DNA of 64,000 nt, from contig JADKHO010000001.1 in NCBI GenBank assembly GCA_016721765.1, forward strand, positions 1-64,000, read 5' to 3'. A program made the position numbers and the translations under genes. Of the stretch, positions 35,944-45,448 are shown in pieces. The first letter of the stretch is position 1. Every line of letters starts with the position of its first letter. Source of the DNA: Bacteroidota bacterium (lineage in GTDB: Bacteria; Bacteroidota; Bacteroidia; UBA4408). The notes beneath the pieces were generated by a model. That model was not told the origin of the DNA. It saw nothing but the letters and a program-made list of their open reading frames with translations, and ran no database searches.

Positions 35944-38154
35944 TTATTCAATTATGCTTATGCGTTTAGTTACATTTTCGTTACCATTGCTTATTTCTAC
36001 AAAATAAACACCCTTACTTTGGGCACTTAAATCAATAGTCAAGTTTTGATTATTAGCTTCTGATTTGCTTTCGTTATAAACAACCTTGCCCAACATATTA
36101 AACACTTTCACACTTACTTTGCCATTGCTTTTAAAATTACCAGTTAGGGTAAAGATTCCATTCGAAGGATTCGGATAAATTGCAAAGCCTTCTACTGCTT
36201 CTATTCCGTTAGATACTGACAACGGTGAGGTTGTAACATTCACATCATCCACATACAACCAGTTTCCAAAACCACTTTTATTTTGGAAACGAATCTTTGC
36301 ATGTGATGCACCTTGCAAGGAAGATAAGTTTACGGTTTCAGTTCTCCATTGTGAAGCGCTTGGTACAAATCCTGCAGCCGTTACAAAAGTTCCACCATTG
36401 GTAGCAAGACTCCCTTTTCCTTTGCCATATCTTCTTACCCAAGTTTGATCGCAATCCGTAGAAGTAAAAATAATTAACGAATCAGGACTGTTTGCATCGT
36501 ATTGCGCGTAAGCAACACTAAATGTTAAATAGTAATTTGAGCCACCGGTACTTAAATCAAATGTTGGTGTATTCAATTCATCGATTTGGCCGGCAATACT
36601 CGAGCCGCTGTAATTATCCATTCGTGCCGAAAAAGTAGAATTTCCAAAGCCTCCCGGACCAACACGCGTCCAAGTGTTATTGTTATTCGGATTGTTTCGT
36701 GTCCATCCTGTAGGAGGAAAGGTAGCATTTTGAAAACCTTCGACATAAGTATTGCCGGATGTAATAGCAATGGATGTTGGTGGATTTACCGTTGTAAAAA
36801 TTACAGTTACAGAATCATTGGAAGTATTTAAATCGGTAGCACCGTTCGGATTGGATGTATAAATTAAAAAATTATGAAAACCGGGGGTAAGGGTAAGTGC
36901 CGGCAAGGTAATTACAGAAGATCCAAGCGAAACAAGACTTCCTGTCCAAGACTGCGTTGCTGCTGTTCCACCATCTAATTCATAATTAATGGTAACTGAT
37001 TTTAATGTATCCGTACCAAAATTGTTCAGTGTAAATGAAGGAATAATACTGGTAGAACAAGAGGAACCTGTTGTTGGAGAAGTTACAGAGTTAAGCGCAG
37101 CATCAACAGTTTGAAGTACTACCGGCACTAAGCCTTGAGAATTAAATAAAGTAGCACGCGGACCGTTAACGGCCGCAGTCATGCGAGTAACCTGACCAAT
37201 CGAAAACATTTGCATACACGCATCATCAACATAATCCATATAATTCATAAACATTGACCCGGGTGTTGTTCCCGAACAAGATGGACCTCCAAAACCTGCA
37301 GGAACATTTGCAACAATTAATGGAAAAGTTGGGCACCCATAGTTTTCTTCCGTTTGTTTTGGTGTATCTGTTACAGCATCATCATCACTTGCACCGCATG
37401 CTTGACCATTTGTTCCCCAAATGTGCCTTAAATTTAACCAATGCCCAACCTCGTGTGTGCATGTTCGACCTTTGTTAAATGGCGCACTTGCACCGGTTGT
37501 TCCAAAATACTGGTAACCAATTACCACTCCATCTGTTGCTGCAGCTCCTCCCGGTGGTTGTGCATAACCCAAAATACCTGAAACTCCGGCATTATTAATA
37601 TCTGGAACCACCCATAAATTTAAGTAACTGTTACGATCCCAAGCATCGTGCCCGCCTAGAGAAGTGTATTTAGCTTGATTTAATGTTAAATCGAATGAGC
37701 TTATTGTTGTTGGGGTTCTTGTAATACCAGTTGTAGGCAATCCTTGCGGATCACGCACTGCCAGTGCAAATTGAATTTGAGCATCCCCAATCAATGCTTT
37801 AAAAGGTGAAGGAACAAGATTGGTATCGCTATTCGTTTTGGAATAATCCTTATTCAACACATCAATTTGTGTTTGTATTCTTGCTGCTGAAAGATTTTGC
37901 GAAGGGTTTTTATACAAAATGTGCACTACCACCGGAATTGTTACTAAAGCAGCCGTTTTATTGGCACTTCCACCCTGATTAAGAATATAATTTTGCGTTT
38001 GTTGTTCAAGCTGTTGCATACGCAATTCTAAGGAAGGGTCTTTTGCAATTTCAGCTTTAAGGCTTTCCATTGTACCACAACTTCTTTTAGGCGCTTGAGC
38101 GGAGCTTGACAAGAAAGCCACTATTCCAAGTGAATAAAGTAAAATTTTTTTCAT
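35944..38154 (-). CDS. Secreted M43 (pappalysin-type) metalloprotease with T9SS type A domain
   Basis: The 736-residue protein has a signal peptide (MKKILLYSLGIVAFLSSSAQ). A prodomain-like part is followed by the M43B catalytic domain with HEVGHWLNLRH at about 234-244 and the Met-turn MFMNYMDYVDDACMQMFS near 305-320. A CARDB-like stretch (LNSVTSPTTGSSCSTS onward) and a MAM/jelly-roll-like domain (FDLSTGGSNYYLTFSVAYAQ ... WRTETVNLSSLQG) precede the T9SS type A end (FAIYPNPSNGIFTLTG ... SKGVYFVEISNG). It would be an extracellular zinc protease, probably for nutrient degradation. It has its own terminator downstream and is divergent from the OmpR-type regulator. Confidence 0.93.
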   Translation of the reverse strand: MKKILLYSLGIVAFLSSSAQAPKRSCGTMESLKAEIAKDPSLELRMQQLEQQTQNYILNQGGSANKTAALVTIPVVVHILYKNPSQNLSAARIQTQIDVLNKDYSKTNSDTNLVPSPFKALIGDAQIQFALAVRDPQGLPTTGITRTPTTISSFDLTLNQAKYTSLGGHDAWDRNSYLNLWVVPDINNAGVSGILGYAQPPGGAAATDGVVIGYQYFGTTGASAPFNKGRTCTHEVGHWLNLRHIWGTNGQACGASDDDAVTDTPKQTEENYGCPTFPLIVANVPAGFGGPSCSGTTPGSMFMNYMDYVDDACMQMFSIGQVTRMTAAVNGPRATLFNSQGLVPVVLQTVDAALNSVTSPTTGSSCSTSIIPSFTLNNFGTDTLKSVTINYELDGGTAATQSWTGSLVSLGSSVITLPALTLTPGFHNFLIYTSNPNGATDLNTSNDSVTVIFTTVNPPTSIAITSGNTYVEGFQNATFPPTGWTRNNPNNNNTWTRVGPGGFGNSTFSARMDNYSGSSIAGQIDELNTPTFDLSTGGSNYYLTFSVAYAQYDANSPDSLIIFTSTDCDQTWVRRYGKGKGSLATNGGTFVTAAGFVPSASQWRTETVNLSSLQGASHAKIRFQNKSGFGNWLYVDDVNVTTSPLSVSNGIEAVEGFAIYPNPSNGIFTLTGNFKSNGKVSVKVFNMLGKVVYNESKSEANNQNLTIDLSAQSKGVYFVEISNGNENVTKRISIIE

Positions 38155-38233
38155 TTTATAGGTTTGTTATATAACGTCAATAAATATTTGTCAAATGTAA
38201 GTTTATCCTTAGTAAACTACAAACCTTTTATAG

Positions 38234-38241
38234 TAATTTTG
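38234..38241 (+). promoter_or_regulatory. -7 promoter box of the response regulator gene
   Basis: TAATTTTG fits TAnnTTTG and lies 38 bp before the GTG start. No clear -33 TTG at the right distance was seen, so the call is tentative. Confidence 0.35.
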
Positions 38242-38278
38242 ACCCTGGTAAAAATCAATTTCGCCTAATTAATTCCTC

Positions 38279-38977
38279 GTGTCAAAACCAACCATACTTT
38301 TAGTAGAAGACGAAAGTCACATCGCACAAACGATACAATTAAATCTAGAGTTTGAAGGCTATGAAGTACAACATGCCGGTGACGGTAAAATTGCCTTGCA
38401 TAAATTTAAATCCTTTGATTTTGATTTAGTAATCCTTGATATTATGCTTCCTGAAATTGATGGATTAACACTTTGTGATTTATTTAGAGACCAAAACAAA
38501 ACCATTCCGATTTTAATTTTAAGCGCTCGCAATTCAAGTAGTGATAAGGTGGAGGGACTTAAATTGGGAGCGGATGATTACTTGACTAAGCCCTTTAATT
38601 TAGAAGAACTGCTGCTCCGTGTAAAAAATCTGTTAAGGCGAACAGGCTCTTATTCAGAAAACCCTAAAGAACTTTCAGAATTTAGTTTTGATGCATTTCA
38701 TGTAAATTTTAAAACCTATGAAGTAATTGGGTTAAATGAGCAAAAATTTTTATTGAATAAAAAAGAACTGCTTTTATTAAAGCTTTTGATTGAACGAAAA
38801 AACCAAGTAGTTTCCAGAGACGAAATACTCGAAAAAATATGGGAAGTTGAGGCACTACCTACTTCACGAACAATCGACAATTACATTTTGGCTTTTCGAA
38901 AATATTTTGAAAGCAATCCCAAAGAACCAAAATATTTTCACTCAATTCGCGGCGTAGGATATAAATTTACCCGTTGA
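38279..38977 (+). CDS. OmpR-family response regulator
   Basis: The 232-residue protein starts with GTG. The receiver domain (3-115) has acidic residues in LLVEDESH, the phospho-acceptor Asp in LVILDIMLPEIDG (about 53) and the conserved Lys in DDYLTKPFN. The winged-helix DNA-binding domain (about 135-230) has LNKKELLLLKLLIERKNQVV and ends in SIRGVGYKFTR. It controls transcription after phosphorylation by a histidine kinase. No kinase gene is in the window, so it is an orphan here. Its last 11 bases overlap the end of the convergent HEAT-repeat gene. Confidence 0.92.
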   Translation: MSKPTILLVEDESHIAQTIQLNLEFEGYEVQHAGDGKIALHKFKSFDFDLVILDIMLPEIDGLTLCDLFRDQNKTIPILILSARNSSSDKVEGLKLGADDYLTKPFNLEELLLRVKNLLRRTGSYSENPKELSEFSFDAFHVNFKTYEVIGLNEQKFLLNKKELLLLKLLIERKNQVVSRDEILEKIWEVEALPTSRTIDNYILAFRKYFESNPKEPKYFHSIRGVGYKFTR

Positions 38978-39491
38978 CTTTAGCTTTTCTTAAGGCAGCT
39001 AAATATATTTTTTTGATGCTATTTTTTTCTTCTTTTTCCATTGCCAATTCTATTTCAGGAATGAGTGTTGCATTTAGCTTGGTTTTTAATTTTAATATTT
39101 CTCCTAGCGCGAAAGCCGCACTCCAGCGCACAACAGTACCCTTATGATTGCTTTGCTGCAACAAATGTGGAATTGCATCCGAAATTTTTTTCGGAAACTG
39201 AGCTGCAGTATTTCCAATTACCCGCGCTGCTTCCCATTTCACACGTGGCTCCTCATCCGCTAAAGCATGAATAACAAAATCAAAATACTTTCCACTAATT
39301 AATTCCGGATTTATTTTGGTGGCCACTTCCATAGCTTCAATACAATTAGCCTTATCAGCAGCTTTTAACTTACTTGCTTCCTTAAGCAATTCCTTCGCAT
39401 GGAGTTGCCCACTTACTAGCAGCAATGCAATTGTATCCACCTTTTCCTTTGCTTTGATTGCTTTAGTTGATATTAATTCAGTTAAGTTCAT
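38967..39491 (-). CDS. HEAT-repeat protein
   Basis: From ATG at 39491 the protein has 174 residues. This start avoids overlap with the nuclease gene stop at 39499, and the frame upstream of it would code an implausible extension. At least three HEAT-like helix pairs are visible (YFDFVIHALADEEPRVKWEA, ISDAIPHLLQQSNHKGTVVR, ATLIPEIELAMEKEEKNSIK). HEAT arrays are protein- or nucleic-acid-binding scaffolds; the partner is unknown. The start lies 7 bp after the AddB-like nuclease stop, so the two are almost certainly cotranscribed. Confidence 0.75.
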   Translation of the reverse strand: MNLTELISTKAIKAKEKVDTIALLLVSGQLHAKELLKEASKLKAADKANCIEAMEVATKINPELISGKYFDFVIHALADEEPRVKWEAARVIGNTAAQFPKKISDAIPHLLQQSNHKGTVVRWSAAFALGEILKLKTKLNATLIPEIELAMEKEEKNSIKKIYLAALRKAKVNG

Positions 39492-39498
39492 ACTTGAC

Positions 39499-42354
39499 TT
39501 ATCTATTGCAAATTTGACTATAAGCACAGTTATCACATACTTTCAAATCAACGGTTTGATTGAAACTTGTTTCCGGGCTTAAAATGGAAGCAATTAGCGT
39601 TTTCAACTCTTGCTCAAATTCCAGTAATAGTTGAGCATCCAACTCCTCTTTTTGATTTAGGGACGCAGGCATTAATCCCGCACTCAATTTGCGCAATGAA
39701 ATTATGCCGCTGACTATTCGTTTATCCTTGTGTAAATCGCCTTTATGAAAAAGATAGGCGTACATAAATAACTGAAAACTTTTATTTTTTTTCACCTCCT
39801 GAAGCTCATCCCATGCCTTCAGCTTCAAATCACTACTTTCATTAACCGCTCCTGTTTTGTAATCAATTATCCTTATTAGGTTGTCAATTGAATCAATCCT
39901 GTCGATTTTGCCTTTTAGTAAAACAGAATGCTCCCCAATATCAAGGTTATGGGTATACTCCGATTCTAAAGACAAAATTTTTAGTTGTTGATTTTGGGTG
40001 TCCAACCATTCAATAAATTTTAATTCCTCGGCTAAAAAAGTAGCCACATATTTCTCAGCCACTTTTAAATTCAATAAATTTTTGCCGCTTTTTAAATCGC
40101 CCAATTTAAATTCAGTCCTAAATGCACTCTCAATCTTTTGCGCTGAATCTTGAAACGCTTTCAGAACCGATTCTTGACTTAAATTTTTACCGATAAGAGG
40201 AATATAATTCTGTTCTAATACACTGTGAATTACTGTCCCGAATGCAGCCGAATCAAGACTTTCCTCCGGTTCTTCTTTTTCTTTCAATCGTGCTATGTAA
40301 CGGAAATAAAATTGCAAGGAACAATTGCGATAGGTGTTTAACAAGGAAGGAGATAAACCACTCGAAATTAAGTTTCCTAAGCGCTCCATAACAAACTCAT
40401 TTTTTTCAACCACAATGTTTTCAGTACCGGTGGAAGCTAGCAAGGGAATTGTGTAAAGTAGTTCTGAAATTTGAACTTGGGAGTTAACCTTTTGCAATTC
40501 CTGCTGCAACTGCTTTATGTAGCGACTTCGCTCTCCATTTCCCAATTCATCTGTTTCGGTATTGTAAACCAAATAAATGCTTTGTGCGCATTGAAGTAAC
40601 CTGTAAAAATGGTATCCAAAAATTGCATCCTTTTCAGCATAAGTGGGCAAACCAAATTTACTCTTCAACTCTAATGGGATAAAGGAATTTTCCTTCTTGC
40701 CCACCGGCAATACCCCCTCATTCGCAGAAAGCAGAATAACTGTATCAAAATCCAAAGTACGGGTTTCGAGCATTCCCATGATTTGCAGTCCGTCAAGCGG
40801 TTCTCCAACAAATGCAATTTGTTGTGCTTTTATCAATTGATTAAAGATGGTTTGCACTGTTTTTATTTGCCTTAACCCATCAATGGAAGCTGTTTCGGTA
40901 AGCGACTGAATGCGCTTTATGGTTTTTGTATAATGAAATAACACTTCGCTATCAAGCGGATCGCTTCCTTGTGTGATTTGCTCTTTTAGGAGAGTAAGCA
41001 ATAGAAGCAGTGCATCCAAACAATTGCTCACTTTATTATTCCATGGGGATAGCAATACTTTTAAAGCGCTGTGGTCCGCAAACTGAAATGAAGCGAAATA
41101 CGTTTCAATTTGAGAATAACTTACAAAAAACCAATTTTGCGTTTCGAGAAAGTGTATAAAATCTTGACCCACAAAATGTCCTTGCTCTGTTTTAAAAATT
41201 GCAGAAAGACTCGGGTGCAAAAATATTTTTTTTAAATCTCGATAATAATACCGAGCATCCATTCCCTCGTCTTCTTTTGCATACGCCAAGGCATTTTCGT
41301 GTAATTGAAAAATAGCTTCCAACAAACCCTGCAAGGAGAGATTGCTTAACGGATAACCCATTGTAACATTATACTTTGCAACCGATTCAGGTATTGCATG
41401 CAAAACCGGCATTAGCAAATTTTCATCTGCAAGCACTAATGCATGGCGCTTATAATTTCCATCCGTATTCATTTTGGCCAAGATATCTCCGGCTACTTTT
41501 GCCTGACTAACTTGTTGCGCCACTCCGGCAATCACAATTTTTTTTGGAGATTCAGAAAGCGAATTGCTATTCCAAAGAAACTTTTTTTCCTTATTGTATT
41601 TACCCAATGTCTCCTTGAATTCACGCATAAACTTGCCGGCTTCCTGATTCGTATCGTTCAGGTAATAATCGTCTGCGTCCCAAACTATATCAGCCATTTC
41701 AGCTTCTGCGAGCGATTTTAGAATTTTCCTTTCGGCCGTATTGAGTGCATTAAATCCTGCAAAAATTATTTTATGCCAATTCTTCCTTTGTGCCAATTCC
41801 ACTGAAGTCTCGGCAACTTTCCGGTACGCAAGTCCGGGGTATACAAGGTTTTTGGAGTTAAGGTGGGCAATAAATTTTGGATAATACTCAGATAATGATT
41901 TCCAAAATTTCAAATATTTTTTTTGAAAATCACTTAACGCGCTCCCATCTATATTCCAAAGGGTAATAGCCTTTTCATCACTTAAGTAGTCAAACAATTC
42001 CTTAGCGTTTACAAGGTATTGATCCAGTTCATTAAAATCTTGCAACAAGGTGGGAGCCCATTGTAAAAAATCATCGAGCGATTGAGCCTCCGTTTTCTCA
42101 ATTTCAACATACACCGTATAAAATTCAAAAAGCGTACTTAAACTATCCAGTGATTCAGCATCAGCAAGCTCTGAAATAAAATCTTCGATTGAATATAGTT
42201 GCGGCGCCCATACTGGTTTATCAAATACATTTGACAAGTGCTCTTTTAAAAATACCTTGGCTCTTCGGCTCGGCAACACTACACATACCTCGCTCAAATT
42301 CTGAGCATAATGAGTATGTATATAAGTAGCTAGTTTCTTTAAAAAGGGCTGCAT
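39499..42354 (-). CDS. addB: AddB-like PD-(D/E)XK nuclease / inactivated helicase subunit
   Basis: From ATG at 42354 the protein has 951 residues (MQPFLKKLATYIHTHYAQNL). The N-terminal half is helicase-like with a weak start motif (VVLPSRRAKVFLKEHL in place of a Walker A), as in AddB. The C-terminal nuclease has LKGKIDRIDSIDNLIRIIDYKTG, the D...DYK catalytic pattern. An early Cys (NTYRNCSLQFYFRYIARL) and a terminal CDNCAYSQIC give the four cysteines of the AddB iron-sulfur cluster. It would act with an AddA helicase-nuclease in double-strand break end processing. addA is not in this window. Cotranscribed with the HEAT protein; divergent from the 86-residue gene at 42397. Confidence 0.85.
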   Translation of the reverse strand: MQPFLKKLATYIHTHYAQNLSEVCVVLPSRRAKVFLKEHLSNVFDKPVWAPQLYSIEDFISELADAESLDSLSTLFEFYTVYVEIEKTEAQSLDDFLQWAPTLLQDFNELDQYLVNAKELFDYLSDEKAITLWNIDGSALSDFQKKYLKFWKSLSEYYPKFIAHLNSKNLVYPGLAYRKVAETSVELAQRKNWHKIIFAGFNALNTAERKILKSLAEAEMADIVWDADDYYLNDTNQEAGKFMREFKETLGKYNKEKKFLWNSNSLSESPKKIVIAGVAQQVSQAKVAGDILAKMNTDGNYKRHALVLADENLLMPVLHAIPESVAKYNVTMGYPLSNLSLQGLLEAIFQLHENALAYAKEDEGMDARYYYRDLKKIFLHPSLSAIFKTEQGHFVGQDFIHFLETQNWFFVSYSQIETYFASFQFADHSALKVLLSPWNNKVSNCLDALLLLLTLLKEQITQGSDPLDSEVLFHYTKTIKRIQSLTETASIDGLRQIKTVQTIFNQLIKAQQIAFVGEPLDGLQIMGMLETRTLDFDTVILLSANEGVLPVGKKENSFIPLELKSKFGLPTYAEKDAIFGYHFYRLLQCAQSIYLVYNTETDELGNGERSRYIKQLQQELQKVNSQVQISELLYTIPLLASTGTENIVVEKNEFVMERLGNLISSGLSPSLLNTYRNCSLQFYFRYIARLKEKEEPEESLDSAAFGTVIHSVLEQNYIPLIGKNLSQESVLKAFQDSAQKIESAFRTEFKLGDLKSGKNLLNLKVAEKYVATFLAEELKFIEWLDTQNQQLKILSLESEYTHNLDIGEHSVLLKGKIDRIDSIDNLIRIIDYKTGAVNESSDLKLKAWDELQEVKKNKSFQLFMYAYLFHKGDLHKDKRIVSGIISLRKLSAGLMPASLNQKEELDAQLLLEFEQELKTLIASILSPETSFNQTVDLKVCDNCAYSQICNR

Positions 42355-42396
42355 CAGGGATTTATTACAATTCGTAATTTTACAAAAAAAATAAAT

Positions 42397-42657
42397 GTGG
42401 AAGCAAAATATCCGGTTTACCGAAAATACGAGCACAACCGAACCTTCTTTAAAGTGCTCTCTAAAGATGAATTTGAAGAATTACAAATTATTGGACACCA
42501 CTATTCCATTCACCTGATTAAGGCAAAAATTCTTCCTGACCGGAATTTTATTTATGACCTTACTTTTGATTTTAAATTGCATTGGCTAGAGATTAAGGAA
42601 GCTGAATACAGCACTGTTCTAGCTAACTGCGAAAAAAATCTTAAGCGATTGGCTTAG
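42397..42657 (+). CDS. Small conserved protein of unknown function
   Basis: The 86-residue protein starts with GTG (VEAKYPVYRKYEHNRTFFKV...). It alternates short beta-strands and helices (ELQIIGHHYSIHLIKAKILP), with no signal peptide or membrane segment and a basic C-terminus (NCEKNLKRLA). It is divergent from the AddB-like gene with 42 bp between start codons, so both promoters must overlap in that gap. The family is not recognised. The intact frame, position and codon use resemble those of its neighbours and support a real gene. Confidence 0.6.
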   Translation: MEAKYPVYRKYEHNRTFFKVLSKDEFEELQIIGHHYSIHLIKAKILPDRNFIYDLTFDFKLHWLEIKEAEYSTVLANCEKNLKRLA

Positions 42658-42794
42658 TAATAATTATAGTCTTATAAATTTTAGCTTTGAAAACAACTTA
42701 AATAAAAAACACTTCAGCACAACAAAACAGTAATAATTCCGCTTACTTTATCTTTCATTTTGAAACTAAATCAAGCCAGCAATTTCGAACGACT

Positions 42795-43853
42795 ATGAAA
42801 AACAAATTTCATGTAATTGGCGCTATGAGCGGAACCTCTTTAGACGGACTAGATTTAGCGTATTGCATTTTTGAAAAGAAAAAAAAGGGATGGAACTATT
42901 CCATTCAACAAACGCAATGTATTAAATACAGCACCCCCTTTAGAAATAGCTTGGCCGCATTAGAAACAAAATCAGCTCTCGAATTTGTGAAGGCAGACAC
43001 TGAATTTGGCCTTTTTACCGGTAATAAAATAAAATCATTTATCGCCAAACATGGCTTAACGGTTGATTTTATTGCCTCTCATGGGCATACTATTTTTCAT
43101 CAACCACAAAATGGATTCACCTCACAAATCGGAAACGGTGCTGCAATTGCCGCTGCTACAGGACTTACAACCATTTGTGATTTTCGCAGATTGGATGTTG
43201 CCCTCGGCGGTCAAGGTGCTCCATTGGTTCCAATTGGCGATCAATTGCTTTTTGGTGAATATGATTACTGCCTTAATTTAGGAGGCTTTGCAAATATATC
43301 CTTTCAGCAAAAACGCAATAGAATTGCATTTGACATTTGTCCGGTAAATATTGTTTTAAATAGCTTGAGTCTTGAACTGGGTAAAAACTTCGACAAAAAT
43401 GGTTCAGTCGCGAAATCGGGCAAGCTCAATAAAGACCTACTTAATGAACTCAATGCGCTTAGTTTTTACGCAAAGCAATTCCCAAAATCACTTGGAAAAG
43501 AATGGGTGTTGGATGAAATATTTCCGCTCTTACATCGCTCCAAATTACCAATAGCCGATAAACTCAATACCTTTTGCGAACACATAGCAATTCAAGTTTC
43601 GAAGGCAATAAAGTCAAATGCCGGAAAAATTATTTGCACCGGTGGTGGAACATATAACCGTTATTTGATACAACGTATCCAACACCACACGCATGCAACA
43701 GTTGTCGTTCCTGAAAAAAAATTAATCGAATTCAAAGAGGCCTTACTCTTTGCATTTTTGGGGGTGTTAAGAAGTACAGGGGAAAAAAATTGTCTGAAAT
43801 CAGTTACAGGTGCAATTGCAGACAATATAGGAGGTTGTATATATGTATGCTGA
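42795..43853 (+). CDS. anmK: Anhydro-N-acetylmuramic acid kinase
   Basis: The 352-residue protein opens with the family signature IGAMSGTSLDGLDLAYC (ATP/phosphate loop), followed by FIASHGHTIFHQP, SQIGNGAAIAAATGLTTICD and LGGFANISF. The C-terminal ATPase part has IICTGGGTYNRYLIQRIQ. It phosphorylates and opens 1,6-anhydro-MurNAc to MurNAc-6-P in peptidoglycan recycling. MurQ, which would act next, is not in the window. The length is slightly shorter than the about 370 of E. coli, which is normal in Bacteroidota. A TAGCTTTG box at 42682-42689 may be a -7 element, but it lacks a partner. Confidence 0.93.
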   Translation: MKNKFHVIGAMSGTSLDGLDLAYCIFEKKKKGWNYSIQQTQCIKYSTPFRNSLAALETKSALEFVKADTEFGLFTGNKIKSFIAKHGLTVDFIASHGHTIFHQPQNGFTSQIGNGAAIAAATGLTTICDFRRLDVALGGQGAPLVPIGDQLLFGEYDYCLNLGGFANISFQQKRNRIAFDICPVNIVLNSLSLELGKNFDKNGSVAKSGKLNKDLLNELNALSFYAKQFPKSLGKEWVLDEIFPLLHRSKLPIADKLNTFCEHIAIQVSKAIKSNAGKIICTGGGTYNRYLIQRIQHHTHATVVVPEKKLIEFKEALLFAFLGVLRSTGEKNCLKSVTGAIADNIGGCIYVC

Positions 43854-43858
43854 CAATC

Positions 43859-44074
43859 CTAAAAATCGTCATCATCAATGTCTAAAGAACCTTCATAATC
43901 ATCCAAGCCCAAATCATCGTCCAACATATCCAAATCCTCATCATCGAGTTTAGGATTTTTTGTCCGTTTGGGTTCTTTTGATTTTACCGGTTTTAGTTTA
44001 GCAGGCTTTCTTAATTCGTCAAAATCTTTGTCGCCTTTCACTTTTGCTTTTTTTGCAGGAACAGTTTTTTTCAT
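43859..44074 (-). CDS. Small basic/acidic bipartite protein
   Basis: The 71-residue protein is split into a Lys-rich N-half (MKKTVPAKKAKVKGDKDFDE ... KSKEPKRTKNPK) and an Asp/Leu-rich C-half (LDDEDLDMLDDDLGLDDYEG ... DDDDF). It is predicted to be disordered and to have a strong charge dipole. A gene of this kind, next to dehydrogenase or other housekeeping genes, recurs in Bacteroidota as I recall, but without function. It converges on anmK (5 bp apart). Nucleic acid or ribosome association is possible from the Lys-rich half; this is a guess. Confidence 0.6.
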   Translation of the reverse strand: MKKTVPAKKAKVKGDKDFDELRKPAKLKPVKSKEPKRTKNPKLDDEDLDMLDDDLGLDDYEGSLDIDDDDF

Positions 44075-44194
44075 TTTGAATTAAAAATGTGAATCACAAA
44101 TTTGTGACAATTATACAATTTTTGAAAGAAAAAAGTTTCAATTCGTAAAAAAAAATCACTACTAAAAATAGGGAGGCTGTAAGAAGGAGTTTTC

Positions 44195-44202
44195 TACCTT
44201 TG
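44195..44202 (+). promoter_or_regulatory. -7 promoter box before the dehydrogenase at 44221
   Basis: TACCTTTG is an exact TAnnTTTG match, 18 bp before the ATG at 44221. It overlaps an in-frame TTG at 44200, which argues against that codon as start. The -33 side is weak. Confidence 0.5.
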
Positions 44203-44220
44203 CACAAAATTCAAAAAGCG

Positions 44221-45447
44221 ATGAAGCAATTATTAAAAAAGTTTGAAAATAAGCGACCTCAAATTGTATTCGAATGGAAGGATGTTATGACCGAAGCAGA
44301 AGGATGGGTAGTAATTAATTCATTGCGTGGTGGCGCTGCCGGTGGGGGCACCCGAATGCGCAAAGGCTTAGATAAAAGAGAGGTGGAATCGCTTGCGAAA
44401 ACAATGGAAATAAAATTTACAGTTTCAGGACCCGCTATTGGCGGAGCTAAATCCGGAATTAATTTTGATCCCAACGATGGTCGTAAAAAAGGCGTACTCG
44501 ATCGCTGGTACCAGGCAGTAACACCCATTTTAAAAAACTACTATGGAACCGGCGGTGATTTAAATGTGGATGAAATTCATGAAGTTATTCCTATCACCGA
44601 AAAATATGGCTTGCTACACCCACAGGAAGGTGTAGTTAACGGTCACTTTCGTGCCAATGAAAAAGAAAAAGCAAAAAAAATACAACAGCTGAGAACTGGT
44701 GTTAGTTTGGTTATTCAAGATAAAAACCTCTCGCCCGATGTAAGTAAAAAATATGTAGTAGCCGATATGATTACCGGATATGGTGTTTCTGAGTCGGTTC
44801 GGCACTTCTATTCTATTTATGGAGGTGAAATTAAAGATAAAACAGTGGTCATTCAAGGTTGGGGCAATGTGGCTTCTGCTGCTGCGTTTTATTTGGCACA
44901 ACAAGGTGCTAAAATTATTGGAATAGCTGATAAATCAGGTGGTTTAATAAAGGAAGAAGGATTTACTTTTGATGAAATTCGTCACCTTTTCGTTACCAAA
45001 AAAGGGAATCAACTGCATGCCGAAAAATTAATTTCAGCAAAAGAAATGGAGAAAAGAGTGTGGGACCTTCCAGCCGAAATATTCGTCCCTGCTGCCGCTT
45101 CGCGTCTTGTTACTGCTGAACAAATGGAACGCCTCATGTGCAACAAATTAGAAGTGGTTGCCTGTGGTGCAAATGTTCCCTTTGCTGATTCTGAAATATT
45201 CTTTGGCCCTATTGCCGAATATGCCGATTCTAAAATTTCATTAATCCCCGATTTTATTGCAAACTGTGGAATGGCACGTGTTTTTTCTTACCTTATGGGA
45301 AATGATGTAACGCTTACAGACACTGCCATTTTTCAAGATACCTCCACCTGTATTTACAATGCATTACGCAAAACATATATTAAAAATTCAACCAAAAAAA
45401 TAATCACTGAAACTGCTTTTGAAATTGCATTAAAGCAATTGGTTTAA
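44221..45447 (+). CDS. Glu/Leu/Phe/Val dehydrogenase paralogue
   Basis: From ATG at 44221 the protein has 408 residues. The substrate domain has LAKTMEIKFTVSGPAIGGAK with the conserved lysines and YYGTGGDLNVDEIHEV with the catalytic Asp. The NAD-binding domain has VVIQGWGNVASAAAFYL (GxGNV loop) and IIGIADKSGGLI. It differs from the 29803 gene in both active-site blocks (GGAKSGI instead of GGAKGGI; a GDLNVDE loop instead of DVPAPDYG). It could use another amino acid, for example in branched-chain catabolism. The next gene, an MscS-type channel, starts 1 bp after the stop, so both lie on one transcript. Confidence 0.85.
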   Translation: MKQLLKKFENKRPQIVFEWKDVMTEAEGWVVINSLRGGAAGGGTRMRKGLDKREVESLAKTMEIKFTVSGPAIGGAKSGINFDPNDGRKKGVLDRWYQAVTPILKNYYGTGGDLNVDEIHEVIPITEKYGLLHPQEGVVNGHFRANEKEKAKKIQQLRTGVSLVIQDKNLSPDVSKKYVVADMITGYGVSESVRHFYSIYGGEIKDKTVVIQGWGNVASAAAFYLAQQGAKIIGIADKSGGLIKEEGFTFDEIRHLFVTKKGNQLHAEKLISAKEMEKRVWDLPAEIFVPAAASRLVTAEQMERLMCNKLEVVACGANVPFADSEIFFGPIAEYADSKISLIPDFIANCGMARVFSYLMGNDVTLTDTAIFQDTSTCIYNALRKTYIKNSTKKIITETAFEIALKQLV

Positions 45448-45448
45448 T

